Notes: a model not told the origin generated them from the letters alone. Numbered from the stretch's first letter, positions 1 through 12,935 are shown. The stretch: DNA of 64,000 bases from Hetaerina americana (GCA_022747635.1 JAKTNV010000017.1:1480501-1544500); one strand, 5' to 3'. A program made the numbers and translations.

Positions 1-295
1 CCGCACTCTGGCGAAACCGCCAATCTATAGACCCGGCACGGAAACCTCAGGTTATAATTAAGACGTCAAATTGACGAGAAGCGGGGATGGGAAAATAATG
101 GACGCGGAGGAAGAACGATATGATAAGGCAGAGAAACGGATGGAGAGACCGAAAAGGAGATGTATAAAAGGAAGAACAGGGAAATCGTACCAGGATTAGT
201 GTGTGACTGCAATACATGGCGGTGGCGGTAGAATGACGAGAAGTAGTAGACACAAAACGAGATGAAAGAGAGGGTAACGACGCTCGTGCCGTTAC
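1..295. other. No gene seen
   Basis: Mixed-composition DNA with no recognisable coding or RNA feature. It leads into the purine-rich tract that follows. Open frames here are short and have no family resemblance. Confidence 0.6.
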
Positions 296-1250
296 CATGG
301 TGACGAGAGGAGAGAGATACATAGAGAGAGAAAAAGAGAGAGAGGGAAAACTTCACCCTTCAGGAAACAGAGAGAGAGGATCCCACACACGAGCACAACA
401 CAATCGCCGACAGTGTGGAAATCAGGTTGGAAGGAGAGAAGGTGGTGTCGGGAACGGGTTTAGGAGGAGGACGGGGGAGTTCATGGAGGTAGTAAAGTTG
501 GGCAGGGTTCGGGAAGGGATGTGGGAGTACGAAAAAGCGGGAATAGACACATTGGGCGGAGGGATGGAGGCGGGAAAGGGGAGAGAGAGGGTGTGGGTGA
601 AATACGAAGTGATGAAGTCGAAGAGAATAAAGAGACGAGGAGAGAAGGAAAATGGGGGTGAACACTCTGGAAACTGGTAGGCGGGGGCGGGGCGGAATGG
701 AGCGGAAAAAAGAGGAGGAAATTGGATGAAAATAGAATGTCAGAGGCAAGTGGGGGGGAAATGTGAGGTGACGGGGAGGTCGGGAACTGAAAGGAGGATT
801 GCGGGGAGGAGGGAGGGCGCGGGGGGGGGGAGGTAGGCGGAGGAAAAAAGAGAGATTGGGATGAGGGAGGGAGACGAGGCCGAGGGTACGGCGTGGTGGT
901 GGGAGGACATGGGCGCAGGGGTCCGGGGGCACAAGTGAGGGGGCAGGGGGAGAGAGGCGAGTTTATATGGGGGGGAGCGGCAGTGGCAAGGGGGCGGGTC
1001 GGGAAGGGGTGCGTCTCTCTCGTGGGTGGGGACCGGTTGCGAGACAAAATGAAGCAGATGAATCGGGTGGGAGGAAGGAGTGGAGTCAGGTGGGAGAGAA
1101 GGGGGGCGCGGATGGGGAAACGGTTGGTTTATTCGTGGAGACATAAGGAGGCGGATTCGCCAGAAGAACACGGGCGGGGTAAGGATAAACCTGCAACAGG
1201 GATGCGTGTGTGTGTGTGGGGAGGGGGGAGGGAGGGAGGTAGAGCCGTTC
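296..1250. other. Long purine-rich (G/A on + strand) tract
   Basis: The plus strand is dominated by G and A for almost 1 kb, beginning with GAGA-type simple sequence (about 297-345) and becoming G-rich between about 740 and 1240, including a run of G near 825 and a GT/GGGA stretch near 1205-1235. The minus-strand open frames across it (up to 190 codons) are composed mainly of Pro, Ser, Leu and Arg, as a C/T-rich strand produces in any frame. I read them as shadows and not as genes. The tract could form G-quadruplex or triplex DNA. Whether it is a regulatory island cannot be told from sequence alone. Confidence 0.75.
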
Positions 1251-4200
1251 TTTTTCTAACAGACCGGCGCGCGGGATGCTGGATCAAATGATATAAAAAA
1301 AGCGACATATACACTCGACACCCCGCGTATGCGAGAGCACTCCGCTGCGCGTGTAAGGTTCGAGACGACATATTCCACAGGCGAATGCACGGAAATGACA
1401 GTACGGCATGTTTTTCTCGCGGGGATCCCGTCCAAGTCCTGCAACGAAGTGTTTTGCGCTTGCATTATCCCAAGGGAGTCAAATTTTAATGTCATTCTCA
1501 ATGCAAAATTATATTCAAGCAGTTGGTTTTCCATACAGTGGCTTCACTCCAATCGCATACACGTAAAGACTAAAACAAGTTGTTTTAAAAAAAGGAAGTG
1601 AGCGTAAAATGTTTCATCCTTGCATCATAGGAAGTTATCACGTATATCCGGATTTTTACAGGCAATAGCTATAAGCTATCATAAGAAAGTAACAAGAACT
1701 TCATAGTAATGAACATTTGGAGAACACGTTCTTCGCCTTAAATATGCCCTTTTAACAGAATAATTAAGGCATAAATTGAGAATTAAGCGAAAAATGTTAC
1801 CCGAAAAAACCAAGCAGTGGCGAAAATAAAATCCTTGCAGAATTTTATCGCGTACTTTCATTCACACGCGATGACGAAAAAAGTCATGACGCAGCTGACT
1901 GGTTAACCCTTCGCTGTTTCGAGTGTGGTGAAATTTTCCCTCAAATTTTGGCACGCGCGATCAGCGATTGAAACTCAATGAAATTGGCCAACGCCGCCGT
2001 AAGCTTTCCTCCTCCCCCTTTTAATTCGGGAATTAAACAACATGGGCGCTGGTCCTGTTCAAAACAAAGGAGCGGAGTTGCACTGAGGGAAGCGCTTCTG
2101 GCTTTTTGGACGTGAAGGTTTGGCGAGAAAAGCCGTGGGCATGGAGCAGGCGGCGTTGACGATTAAACCGTTGATCGCACTTCAAACTATTCCCAACTAT
2201 TCAATTAATATAACTGACAGATTCGCCAGAGGGATGTTTACTCTCACCGAAGGCGACCAGCGTTTTAACCACCTGATTGTGGCAGCTTTCAGTAAACAAC
2301 TAGAACATCGTTTTGAGAAATTAATCCAAAAATTTCGCCCTCCCGGACTCTTCTGGATGAATAGACGTTAACGATGTTCATGTTCGGTGACTCAAGCATA
2401 AAAGCCGACATGGAGAAAGGGAGGAAAAAATTAAGGACTCCGTAAAAAGTGATTGTTTTTTCGTCCAAAATTTTACATCCACACAATATATTGTTAAAAG
2501 TCAAGGCAAGATGGCGAATGAAGCGAATCGAATCATAAACTTAGGAAAAAAACTAAATTCCTATTTTCTAAACTGGGAAGTTAAGTTTATAAACAATATT
2601 TACTTTAAAATAGTGAAACATAAAATCAATATTTAAAGTTTGCGATGCAAAGATTTTCAGTGTTACATGATCTGCAAAAGGGAATTTTCAAGCATTTTTA
2701 TTGAAAGTAAGAATCTTACGAAGTATGTTCTGAGGCAAGTGCATGATGCAGAAACTCCTCGGAGCTCAAAATCTCGTTCACTTAACAACTGCATATGTCG
2801 AACCAATTAGAAAATCTAATATTTTTTCTTAATCTGAGCAATGAGGATTCTGAAATTATTCTAAAATTTTATTTGAACTTGTCAATGATTAATCGATTTT
2901 ACCTGTAGTAGTCGATTTTACCTGTAGTTGATATTATCATTTACATTTCGTTATAATTAGGCTAATTGGCGAGGCTCGGTAGCAATGGTCTAGTGATGCA
3001 ACCTTATAATACAAAATTAGAACACATATGAAACAAATTGCATTATAAACAATGAAACTTATTTAAGTACTCGCAGCTACTCTGTGTTGATACAAAACAT
3101 CACGAGCGGATATTCAAACTTCCCAAATAGAACGAAACTGGATGCCGACTAATCATCCCCATCTTAATCATTTCCTGAATGTCCGATAAATTAACATACC
3201 CTGCCGCACGCTTTTGGGGTGGCTAGAGGACTTACGTAGACGTGGATATAGTTCTATCTTCATATTTTTACTTGTTACCCAATCTTCTCCTGCCTCTTTA
3301 CTTCTTTATCCAGTCATCAAAAACTAACATAAACGAAAGAAATACAATTTTATTTAAACGCAAGAGTTTCGACTACATCAGGAAAAACGAGACGGAATAA
3401 AAATATGTACAACATAGGGAAATATTACAATTTTTAACCACTGTAGATTTTCGGAATGTTCTCCCAGCTGGTAAAAACGAAATATCTTCCCCATGGGGAA
3501 GCAGAGTTGGAGGACGCCTGAGCCATGACGGAACTGGGAAAATGCTGTGGCCGTTAAGAGGAGTATGATGGGATTCGGAGGAGAGAACGGGGGGGGGGGC
3601 GAAAGGACAAGGTGATGTGACGCCTGCAGATGCTGGCCCCAGGCGAGAAGTGGAGAGGTTAGGGAACTGCCGAATGCGGGACGGTGGGGCGGAAAGGGGA
3701 TTCAGTTACAAGCCGTCCAAAACGAAGTGGGCCTCGCCTAATCCCCGCCTGCTCGAACACTAGATGGAGAGATTCCCTTTTGTTGCTGATTACCTTCGTT
3801 ATACTTATTACGACAACTTAACTTACATTTAAAACAAGAAAATTATTAACAATAGTCCATAACAACGCAAAATAAATTTTAAAATAAGAATTATGTCACG
3901 AAACATTCTCCTGAGGTAAGATGTGGGGATAAGAGCAGCAGAAAAGAAAGGATGAAACGAGAACAATACAAACACGTGAAGAACAAATGGAAATAAGTAA
4001 GTGTTAATAAATAAGAATTTATTCTGTACTTCGATTAAGGCACAAGGCTACGGAATATGAAGATGAGAAGTTTACATTCAATAGGCATATTCAATATGCT
4101 CAATCAGATATTTTTGAGGTTTTTCGACTTTATGAAAACTCAAGGCCCATTGGGCCTTTGAACAGCATTATGCTAGCACGAGAAAAAAATTAGCTGCAAA

Positions 4201-5239
4201 AGATTATTAAATGCAGATCGCAGAATATCAGGCACACATGTGAATTTAGACAAAATGTGATGCTTTTAGTCATTCCTAAACTCATCAATTTAAGTAATAG
4301 TGAAAAACTGGAGCCATTTCTTAATCCGCAAACAAATGAAGGCATGCTACACGATTACAAAACTTCTAATACTCGGTAGTCTTAAAGTAATTTGCCAAAG
4401 AAGTAGATATTTGATAATCTATATTTTCGACTCATATAAATCACTTTAATTCGTCACCCACTGAGACAATAGTGTGTCTGAGATAGACAATCGTGGTAAC
4501 ATATCAGCGATCGAATTTATGCTTGAGTAATAGTAACTCGTAGAATAATAAAGAAATTTGAACTTGTACTTTTCCAATGTGATTGACGCAACGTTGTTTG
4601 TAGGGTAATTACGTATTTATTTTTTAGTTTTATAACCATTATTATTATTAAATTTCAATAGTATTATGTTGTATTCATTAGCGTTTTTGTTTTAAAATTA
4701 AGAAATCGACTTAAAATTGGCAGTACGATGAAAAGATCGTCTTGCATAATACTTCTCATTTTTATTGTGAAGAAGTTGCTATGCTGAACAATAACAGGAA
4801 TTCATGGAAGTAGTAGTAGTTTTTGAGGGGAGGCGACCGACAGCTAAGGTCATTTGCGCCATAGGAGATGGACAGGAAAGGATGAAGGGTGGAGAGAAAC
4901 CCGGCGTCGGCATTAGCCTACTCTTTACATTCGCACACTCATGGATTCTCTCCTGCTTAGCTGATTAATTCTACGGTTCTCAGATATCATATATATTCTC
5001 GTACGTGTATTAATAGCATATATAATGGCGCCTTCCTAAAACGCACAGAGGAAGTACTCCAAGCCCTGCCAACCCATTCACAGCGAACGCGAATACCTTT
5101 TAAGACGGTTCAGTCTCTCTAACCTCACCGTCCCCTTGAACAACTCTTTTAGGCATGTTACTGAATTAGAGGTAACTGATGAGACAAAAACGTATTCACG
5201 ATTCTACGTCACTTTCACCGAATTTAGGGCACATTTATT
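1251..5239. other. Intergenic or intronic DNA, no gene seen
   Basis: AT-rich unique DNA. Small structures only: a 19-bp tandem duplication (2893-2930), a perfect 16-bp palindrome CTTCCCCATGGGGAAG (3486-3501), a G run near 3589-3599 in a more GC-rich patch (about 3480-3760), and a short palindrome around GGCCCATTGGGCC (4142-4158). No open frame shows a recognisable domain. Confidence 0.6.
2893..2930. repeat. Two-copy tandem repeat, 19-bp unit
   Basis: TCGATTTTACCTGTAGTAG at 2893-2911 is followed directly by the same unit with one change at 2912-2930. It is a small local duplication in AT-rich DNA with no visible function. Confidence 0.85.
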
Positions 5240-5840
5240 GCCCTATTTCTTGCTGAAAATCACCCTTTGCTGAAATGGAGCTGACACCACACCGATATCG
5301 CGTCCGTGGCAGACCGTATGCCGCCGCCTACAATGCCGACTGTCCCCGGGGGCACAAGGAGGCGCTTCCCCCGGCTTGGTGTCAAAGGCGGTGGTAACAG
5401 GGAACAAAGCCACCCGTGACGGACAAGTGTATAATTGTCGGCTGGGGGGGAGGGATGGAGAAAAGGAGAAAGGTCCACGGGCTCGGGGCTTTAAAGGAAG
5501 GGGGACACAAAACGCCCCGGACAGACCAGCGCTCATTGGACTCCCCAACTTCAGGGGCATACGAAAAGCGCACTCGAGTCCAATGCCGCTTCGCGATCCC
5601 CTTCGAACGAAATGTCCCGCGGCACCTTCCATCTACTGATGGGAGACCTCGCTGATGAAATAACCGGGGCCCAGCCCACATGGTGTCCGAGAGGTGGAAG
5701 GATTCGCGCGGCCCGCGGGTGTGAGCACTTGTCATGATCGGAAACGACCGCCGCCGCCGCCCAATACGGGCACCGGGAGGGCACGTCGCGCTTACTCTCC
5801 GCGGTGATCGCTTCGTTTTGTTTCGAAGGGGACGATACTA
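5240..5840. other. GC- and CpG-rich block
   Basis: About 600 bp with high GC content and frequent CpG, in contrast to AT-rich flanks. It contains frames of up to 129 codons on both strands, with no domain, signal peptide or family match that I recognise. The overlap of several unrelated frames in the same interval is expected when stop codons are rare because of GC content. It could be a promoter-associated CpG island or a first exon of a gene lying outside the window, but no splice-linked partner exon is visible. Confidence 0.5.
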
Positions 5841-8800
5841 AGTCGCGCGATGGGGGAAGGGAAACACCGACCTAAGACAAGAGAGGCACGCGCAAGAGGC
5901 GATTTCGTTCGCTCAGTGATTTCATCACTCCTCTTAACAGTTATCTACCGTCAACGTTTGATGGACCATGGCAATAAAATTGCTACACTTGGAATCTCGC
6001 AACAATACACTAGACACCGAAGCATTAAGTATTGAAAAAAAAACATTTTTGAATCAAATATACTCTCTATCTCCCTTCCTTCCGACTAAGACGCCTAATA
6101 TATTCCTCTCTATGCCTCAATTACCCAAATTCCCTTCCGTATCCGTCTTCTAAATCTCCACTGGCTATTCATATGCCCTGAACCCTCTCCTCCAGCCTTG
6201 TTCGTTTGTTTCCCTTTACGTTCATTATTTTTTCCGTTATTCTCCAAACTTGCATCTCAAAACATGTTCAGACAAGCAGCATCCATCTAATTTGAGGCAA
6301 AAGGATAAGCAGGTTCAACGCCTATCCTGTTATCTCGACGACCAAAGTACACACGCCATACGAAGTTGCGTCCCACTTCGCAGTGATTTGCGGGCATTCT
6401 CATCACGCGGTGAACTAATGCGAGCAGGCGAGAGGGAGGTATTGGACCTAAGAGTTACTATGAACCATGTGCGAGCGAGAGACGTGCTTTGGACTAGGGG
6501 AATGAGCTAAAAATGCAGAGGTAAGGGATAGGTGAAGCCCGAAATATTTCATAATGAATTTATCTGGTGAGCAACAAAGTTCTCTCGCAATTGTGACAAT
6601 ATACTGCCCACTTCATTGACCGAAAAATACCTTGGGACTAAAGACCACCTCCCTAGAGGCACGTTATAGGTCTACCATAACTTTTTCCTATCAGTGTTCA
6701 AAGTTTAAATTTGCTGGATCAGCAACGATAGCGATTGGGATGTCATTGAAAGAGTACACCTCAGATTATAGACAATACCTCACAATGGCATTTCCTTGAT
6801 CATCGACGCAAGCTCTTTTTGGAGGCTAATTATTCCAGGGAGACTAATAATCCTTGGCAGACAAAAAGAGTGCTTTCAACAGGCTCATTAACCATCCCCC
6901 AGCCTCATCTACAACACTTTCCATCTCTGCTTTTTAACACGCCTAGCCTGACCTTCTCTTTCCTCGCAAGCATGTACTCATACGCGACATTCCACCCTCC
7001 AGCCTTCTTGCCTTATGCTTCTCGGCCCTGCCCCAATCGGCAGATTGAAGCTGCGAATGAGCGCGTTTAAAAAGAGAGCAAGCGGGTGATGGGGTGATAC
7101 AGGGTAGAGACTGGCAAGTGCTGAGAGTAGGGATAAGGGTCGTTAGGCTCAAAGGGTAACCATTTTAAGTTGGTAATCAAGAGGCGGAAGCGAGAAGAAG
7201 TAAAGAGGAAGAAAGCAAGCAGAGGTGAACCATGATGTTGAATATGCGACCCCGACACCATTACACCGCTAAATTCTTAGCATCGTAGCAAAGAAAACTG
7301 GCGACACATCTGTGAATCTACAAATATTTTGATATGAACACTAAATGAATCACGAAAAGTGAATATAAAGACGTTTGCACTAGGGCAATGCAGAGTTTAA
7401 AGAAATTATTTTGGTAAGAATAAGCTCTATGCATTGAACAAGTCCACGCCACATCCTTTTTCGCCTTTTATTTTCCTGCATTAACTTACTTCGCTCCACT
7501 ATTGCTTATTTAAATTTCGTCTTTACTTATTTTTATTCACTTATGTTATTCTTGTTATACGTACATTTAATGAAACATTAATGCGGGGAAAGAGCGATGC
7601 TTTCTATTCTCGCGCTCTTCGAGTGACGGAAAAACAACTATTTTCATCATTTTGCGAAAAAGTCACTTTTGTAGTACTTATCAATGTGATTCATCCAACT
7701 ACAGCTGGTGTCAAAAGTAAATTTACATGGCTGGCGAGACTTCACTCGCAAACCAACGTGAAAGTGGAGGTGACCTCTGTTTGAGTAGCACACGCACACG
7801 GACATTGACGAGAGGGAACTTGCGGTGGATGGCCGAGGGAAAAGCTGAAAAACCTTCAGTACAGAAAACGTCTCAACGCATGCCAAGTGGACGGTAGAGG
7901 GCGCCGTGTGAGAGTGAGCGAAATGACGGCTGAGGACAGCGGTCAGTGAAAACTCCGCGAACATGAAATTTGGGAGAGAGCGTTTTGGTCGTGACATACG
8001 GAGCAAAGCAACAGCAAGCGTGTTAATTCCTCTGCTGTCCGAAGCAAAAATAAGGAAGGCCGTGTCAGAGAGGGAGAAGGGAAGCCTTGATTGCGCCTGA
8101 GATTCTTCGGACGGAAAAGGGGAACAGCGGAGATAATTTGGCCAGCATTCCTGGAAATTGAAATTCATTTGTGCGAAGTAAAACGTGTAGGGTAAGCGTT
8201 TTGCCGTGAATAATTTAGAAAAAGCAATCGCATCCTTGGAAATTCAACACAGGGCAGAAGAATATATTTAACCAGAATAAACTATGATTAAATGGGGTTT
8301 ACATGAGTTCACGAAAAATACAGTGGTGCTTAATTGTAGGATTGTTTCAAACGGTGAAAAAGCACATAGACTTAGGATGCTGCCAAGTAAAATTTAATGA
8401 CCAGCCAAAAGTGTTAATTTATTCCTGTCCTATCGAAATACAATAAAGTTGGAAATGATAAAGTGAAACAGCATTTTCAACAAATCTACTCCAATCCTTT
8501 TGCTGACTCACTGAAAATTATTCTTATGTGCGTAATACAGTAGATTGATGTTAAATAAGCAATATATGCAAAAAAGATAGTGAATATAAGCAAGTATAGC
8601 AAGCAAGCAAGTAAGCAAGTGAATATATGCAAAAAAGACATGGCCCTCTGGTGTTGACGCTACCCTAAATTGATCGCCTTTACTTATGCTCAAATTTCTG
8701 AGACGCATTTTGACAGTAAGATCGGAAGAGGTTGAATAATCAAACCTACCGTTTGTAATCGCCTTGATGAATATTGCCTGGGGAACGAGACCCTCGAGGC

Positions 8801-9179
8801 GATCTTTTCAAACTATTTGCAATGAAAACACCATCAGACTTTACGCTCAGGATTAACCCAAGACAATAAATGCAATAATATGCCCCATGAGAAACCAATT
8901 ACGGACTGAAACGTAATGAGAGAGAAACGCACTGGTCCGAGTCCAGGAGACACCGCAGTGGAAACCTTACGAAGCGTGGCTGGCCCAACTTCGAATGTCT
9001 CTCCGAGGCCCAAAATCAAAACTTTATCGCAAACACATGCTGACGAGAGAGGGGAGAAATAAACACCACAGGAGTCGAAACACAACATATTTCACCACAT
9101 GGCCCTCATTCCTCCGCAAACAACAGCTAGATCAACAATAGACCTCTCGCACACGCATTCGATTCACAACAAAAGTGGC
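5841..9179. other. Intergenic or intronic DNA, no gene seen
   Basis: Mostly unique DNA of mixed composition, with a pyrimidine-rich patch near 6060-6240 and a purine-rich patch near 7080-7260. A 173-codon minus-strand frame (7647-8168) has balanced composition but no recognisable motif, and its length is within chance for this much sequence. A small direct repeat lies at 8561-8638. Confidence 0.6.
8561..8638. repeat. 17-bp direct repeat flanking AAGC-type simple sequence
   Basis: AATATATGCAAAAAAGA occurs at 8561-8577 and again at 8622-8638. Between them lies a degenerate run of AAGC/AAGT units. This looks like replication slippage or a local duplication. The AAGC run has no A-rich or tRNA-like partner that would make it a retroposon tail. 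Confidence 0.8.
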
Positions 9180-9390
9180 GAAGGGGGTGGGGGAGAGAGC
9201 AAGAGAAGATAACAAATGCAGGAAAGGAACAAGTGAGATCGGAATGGGTTTGGAGGCGGGCTACGTCACATCCCTCTCCCACAATACACTTCGCCTCCAT
9301 GGGCCTCCACCCACGTGAAGAAGGGGAGGGAGAGGAAGGAGGAAGGCGGGAATTGGGTGGTGGAATTGGGAGGGTGGGGGGTGACTACCC
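9180..9390. other. Purine-rich (+ strand) patch
   Basis: G/A-rich stretch with GGGGGAGAG- and GGAAGG-like words, similar in character to the larger tracts elsewhere in the window. No gene recognised. Confidence 0.55.
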
Positions 9391-10316
9391 CGCTTAAAAC
9401 CGCCGTCGTCGAAAGCAACGAAGCGATACACCACCTCCTTCTGCTACCTTCGCAGCGAGGTTCCGAGGGGGAGCCGGGGAGTCAGCCAACTCATTCCACC
9501 TCATGCTCATTCCACCACTTGGGAACGCTATGGAAACTAAAGAGAAGTTGCCACTGGGAGGTAAATCCCCCACCTCCGCAAAGCCGTCTCGAAATTTTTC
9601 CGATATTCCACTACCATAATAAACAACTGTTTAAGTTTTTGGGAGACTTAACAACCTTTTCAAGTATTATTTGTTAGTGATAATGGTAGGTGCAATAGGA
9701 GAGTTTTTAACCAATGTTCCAAGAGATGGAAACATTCCATTAAGTTTAAATTCTACAGTTCAAAAGAAGTTCATTGGGGGGCCTCCAATTTTTAAATTTA
9801 TACATAAATTTTCTACTAACTGCCTTTTTTTCAAATTGGATGTCCAATTTCAATCAATGAAAATGGTACATTATTTGCAACAAGATTACGGAAGGAAAGA
9901 GTTTGAATCGCATCTGAATCCTGGAAACCTGAATCAATAATATAAATAAGATCATTATGAGTGCATTCCTTTGGTCAAATAAAGAGTGGCATACCGGTAA
10001 AATCATAAAAACCTGTTCATGATTTTCAAGATAGAATCCATTTACTTCATTTGAGAGAAAATACTCAAAGCTCTCGCGTATTTCATATCCATAAACATCC
10101 TGAATTTCAACACTTAACATTCTGTTTGTTAAGGCATGGTTTGTCAAACAGAATGGATAACGGACGTTAAAATGTAAACTCTTATTGGATTTAAAACCCT
10201 GCTAGAAGTTCGTCCCGCTTGGGCAGAGAAGTAGTTGAAAGAGGCACTGCACTGCTTATAAGGCTATTTGTAACACCTATTGCCATTCCTTGAACTACCT
10301 ATATATGACTTCTCAA
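9391..10316. other. No gene seen
   Basis: Mixed to AT-rich unique DNA between the purine patch and the large palindrome. Open frames of up to 120 codons show no recognisable domain. Confidence 0.55.
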
Positions 10317-10502
10317 ATGAAAAGTGAATAATAACAACTTCGTAAGTTCCACTGATTTTTATTTTAAAAACGACCGATTTCGTCGGATAGTCGACATCAT
10401 CAGGCGAGCATCTTCCAGATGATGTCAATTATTCGACGAAACTGGTCGTTTTTAAAATAAAAATCAGTGGAACTTACAAAGTTGTTATTATTCACTTTTC
10501 AT
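10317..10502. mobile_element. Large inverted repeat resembling paired Penelope-like element ends
   Basis: Two arms of about 85 nt (10317-10401 and 10418-10502) are reverse complements with only about five differences, separated by 16 nt. Each arm, read outward from the centre, runs from a GATGATGTC word through a CGACGAAA word and GGTCGTTTTTAAAATAAAAA to CAGTGGAACTTAC and a TTATTATTCACTTTTCAT end. Words of the type CTGATGATG...CGAAA...GGTCG are characteristic of the terminal repeats of Penelope-like retroelements, which are known to carry hammerhead ribozymes. No reverse transcriptase or GIY-YIG endonuclease sequence is visible beside it, so this is an ends-only or foldback copy. The inverted repeat is certain; the Penelope assignment is inference. 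Confidence 0.6.
10372..10403 (-). ncRNA. Hammerhead-ribozyme-like core (possible)
   Basis: On the minus strand of the left palindrome arm the order is CTGATGA, a short stem formed by GTCG and CGAC around a loop, then GAAA, a two-base-pair minimal helix, and GGTC as the potential cleavage triplet. This is the order of a type I hammerhead with the minimal helix III seen in Penelope-like elements. One U sits unpaired between CTGATGA and the stem, and no helix I partner for the bases after the GUC is evident, so activity in isolation is doubtful. The right arm has the matching core, but CTGATGA has become CAGATGA, which should be inactivating. Confidence 0.4.
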
Positions 10503-12429
10503 CATGAAGTTCCATCAAGTTGAGCCGAAAACCATAGAAATCATTTCTCAGTTAATTCCTGACATTTTTAGCTCATTTTACCGGGGATAGTACAAGGCAC
10601 TAGTGGGGCTACACCCACAGCCACACTCTAGTGGTAACTATAGCGTTTATTTAGAGCATTCAATATTTTCCTAGCATTAAAATATATGCTTCCAATGATG
10701 GGATGACAAGAGAAACCATGCTTGCATCGGATATATTCACCCTCAAACGCCAGGAACATCCCATGCGAACACTAAACGCACTGCGGAAATAGGGCAGGGC
10801 TAAAACAAATACCACCGACTCCCCGATACCCCCCTCCCACAAACACACCCCCAAGCTTGCTCACCCAACTCCGACGCCATGCCAACGCGGACTTCTCTTG
10901 CCTGCTTCCTACGCAAGAATCCCCTCTCCCCTTGATGGAAGGAAAACGATTGCCGTTCCAGGAAGCGAGGAGGGCGCTGGTAGCTTGTGGGAGGATGTGA
11001 GAGGGGAGAAGTGGGGGTAGCGTGTGCCCCTGGGGGAATATAGGTACTTGCAGGGTGTACCCTGTGAGATACAGGACAGCTGTCAAGACAAAAGATCGCC
11101 AGTGTGATAATATCGAAGAAGACATCACCGACCGTATCTGCAACCCGCGCGATTCGTCAGTTGGAACTGAGCCACGCATTAAGAATAACGTCATGAAAAA
11201 GCTCGAGAGAGAGAGTGAGGACGGTAGAGTGGAGGAGAACGCTGGGATTCCGATATGGGTGGAAGAAGATCTGATCGGGGCTTCATCTCTTTCGCATAGC
11301 AATGAGAATGTTTACTGAAGCTCGACCGGGGTTGTGCGTTTCACGCGTCGGACCATCTGAATTTCGCTGGGACTATTTCCATGATGACTAGAAACGTCAT
11401 ACTAGAGCAAGGCATATTCCAAAAAGGCAACCTCCAGGGTCGCTGCCGATGAAATTGCGTTTTTTAAATGAATAAATTAACCTAAATTGAAAATTTTGAA
11501 ACTGAAGTCGATTTCTACATTATTTAGCGAACGCACGTCTACGAATTAACTTGACGGCCTTAAATTTCGAGCAAAAAAGGCAGCTATCGGTGATTCCATT
11601 CATCAAATCCTTCTACTAAAGGAAAGGATCAGTGCTTATGGTACAAAAGCGATAGAAATGAAATTCAATCTGTCTGATCTCCATAATCGAATGAAAAATT
11701 CCATAAAAGATGGGCTAATATAACGAGACTTAGTGTGAACTTCATAGCTAAACGCATCGGTGCACTAATCCACCAAAGTTTTGACTTGGGCTCAACCAAA
11801 AGGGTGAATTCCCACTTGACATTCGAAAGCATTAACTTGGTAATGTATCTTCTTCCACCATTTGGACCTACTTTAGAAGGTACTTCGGCGGATATGGAAA
11901 ATCGTAAATATAACCTGCAAGAATCAAGGGTTGAAGTTTTGGTCTAGTGAAGACATGCTCGAGTGGAGACGGGAGGATTCTTAGTAAAACTCCGGGTGAA
12001 CACTCGTTGAGTCGGGTTAAACTGTACGATATATCTGGCACCAGTACTTTCTGGGGAATCGAAGGAGGCCCAGGGGTGAGAATGGGCGCATAAACACCTC
12101 TAGTAAATGCCTATGTATCTACTCGCCTGGTCACCATGCATAGGTGAGCTCTACCTACACCTATCAAATCGACATTTGGTTTCATTATTTTCGATTACGC
12201 TAATCAATTCTTTGTTTGCGATAATCTCTAAGCGTAAAAAAGATGTGTCCAAAATTTCAATTAAAAGGTTCACCAGCATATCCACACGCTACCCTATGTT
12301 CTGAAGATAGAGGTAATTTAAAAACTGATAATTTCAACCAAGGGAAAACACGTAAACGGTGCGCTCAAACTGCATTTGGTAGCGCGTTCGAATTTATTGA
12401 CCTGAATGTCCGAATCTCTGGTAGCAATT
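10503..12429. other. Intergenic or intronic DNA, no gene seen
   Basis: Unique DNA. The interval 10780-11310 is more GC-balanced and has frames on both strands (98 codons plus, 176 codons minus) that match nothing I recognise. The remainder is AT-rich without structure. Confidence 0.55.
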
Positions 12430-12935
12430 AAAAGCGATCAAGTTTTGACGCGATTATCTAAACATTATCCTCACCGCCGACGAAAATGAAGCATCCAATT
12501 CCGTTCGACTCCCTTTTCCTACGCCGCTGCCGGCGAAATATTAATTTCGCGAAGCGGCGATGGATTAACCTGTCCAATCGTAGCATTTCAAGGCATGCGA
12601 ACGACGGCTGCGATCCCAGCTCATCCACCAAATTGAAATCAGGATGAAAATGGGATGGGGAGTCATGGGAGGAGAGCGGGATGAGCTTGAACAGCTTCGG
12701 GACGACGCGAACCGACGCTGAGAGCTACTGTCGGCATGCGCCCGCCCTTGATTGTCTCGGCGTTCACCTAAATTCGGGACACGCGGCGGGTGGGTAGCGG
12801 AAATGCGCCCTCTCTTATAAACGCTCCCGCACAAACAATAAGGCGACGCTCAAACGCTTGACGGCGCAACGCTTGACTGCGTTACGCATGCCGACCAGCG
12901 AACACACGCGGCCGGGAGAACGTGAGCGCAACAAT
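12430..12935. other. GC- and CpG-rich block with a TATAAA
   Basis: CpG-rich DNA that precedes a long purine tract. It contains a near-palindromic AAATATTAATTT flanked by CG-rich words (about 12536-12553) and a TATAAA at 12816-12821 in a GC-rich setting with CGCTCC-type words around it. That is compatible with a promoter directed to the right, but no initiator, exon or splice-linked frame can be identified, so this remains a suggestion. Confidence 0.35.

Noticed and set aside
360..1047. Pro/Ser-rich minus-strand frames of 190 and 188 codons
   Set aside because: They overlap in different frames over a purine tract, and their composition follows directly from the C/T-rich strand. No domain or signal is visible.
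7647..8168. 173-codon minus-strand frame of balanced composition
   Set aside because: For about 64 kb read in six frames at this base composition, one or two frames of this length are expected by chance. No motif, signal peptide or membrane segment supports it.
11022..11318. 98-codon acidic/basic plus-strand frame
   Set aside because: Reads like protein in composition, but no family resemblance, splice context or length supports it.
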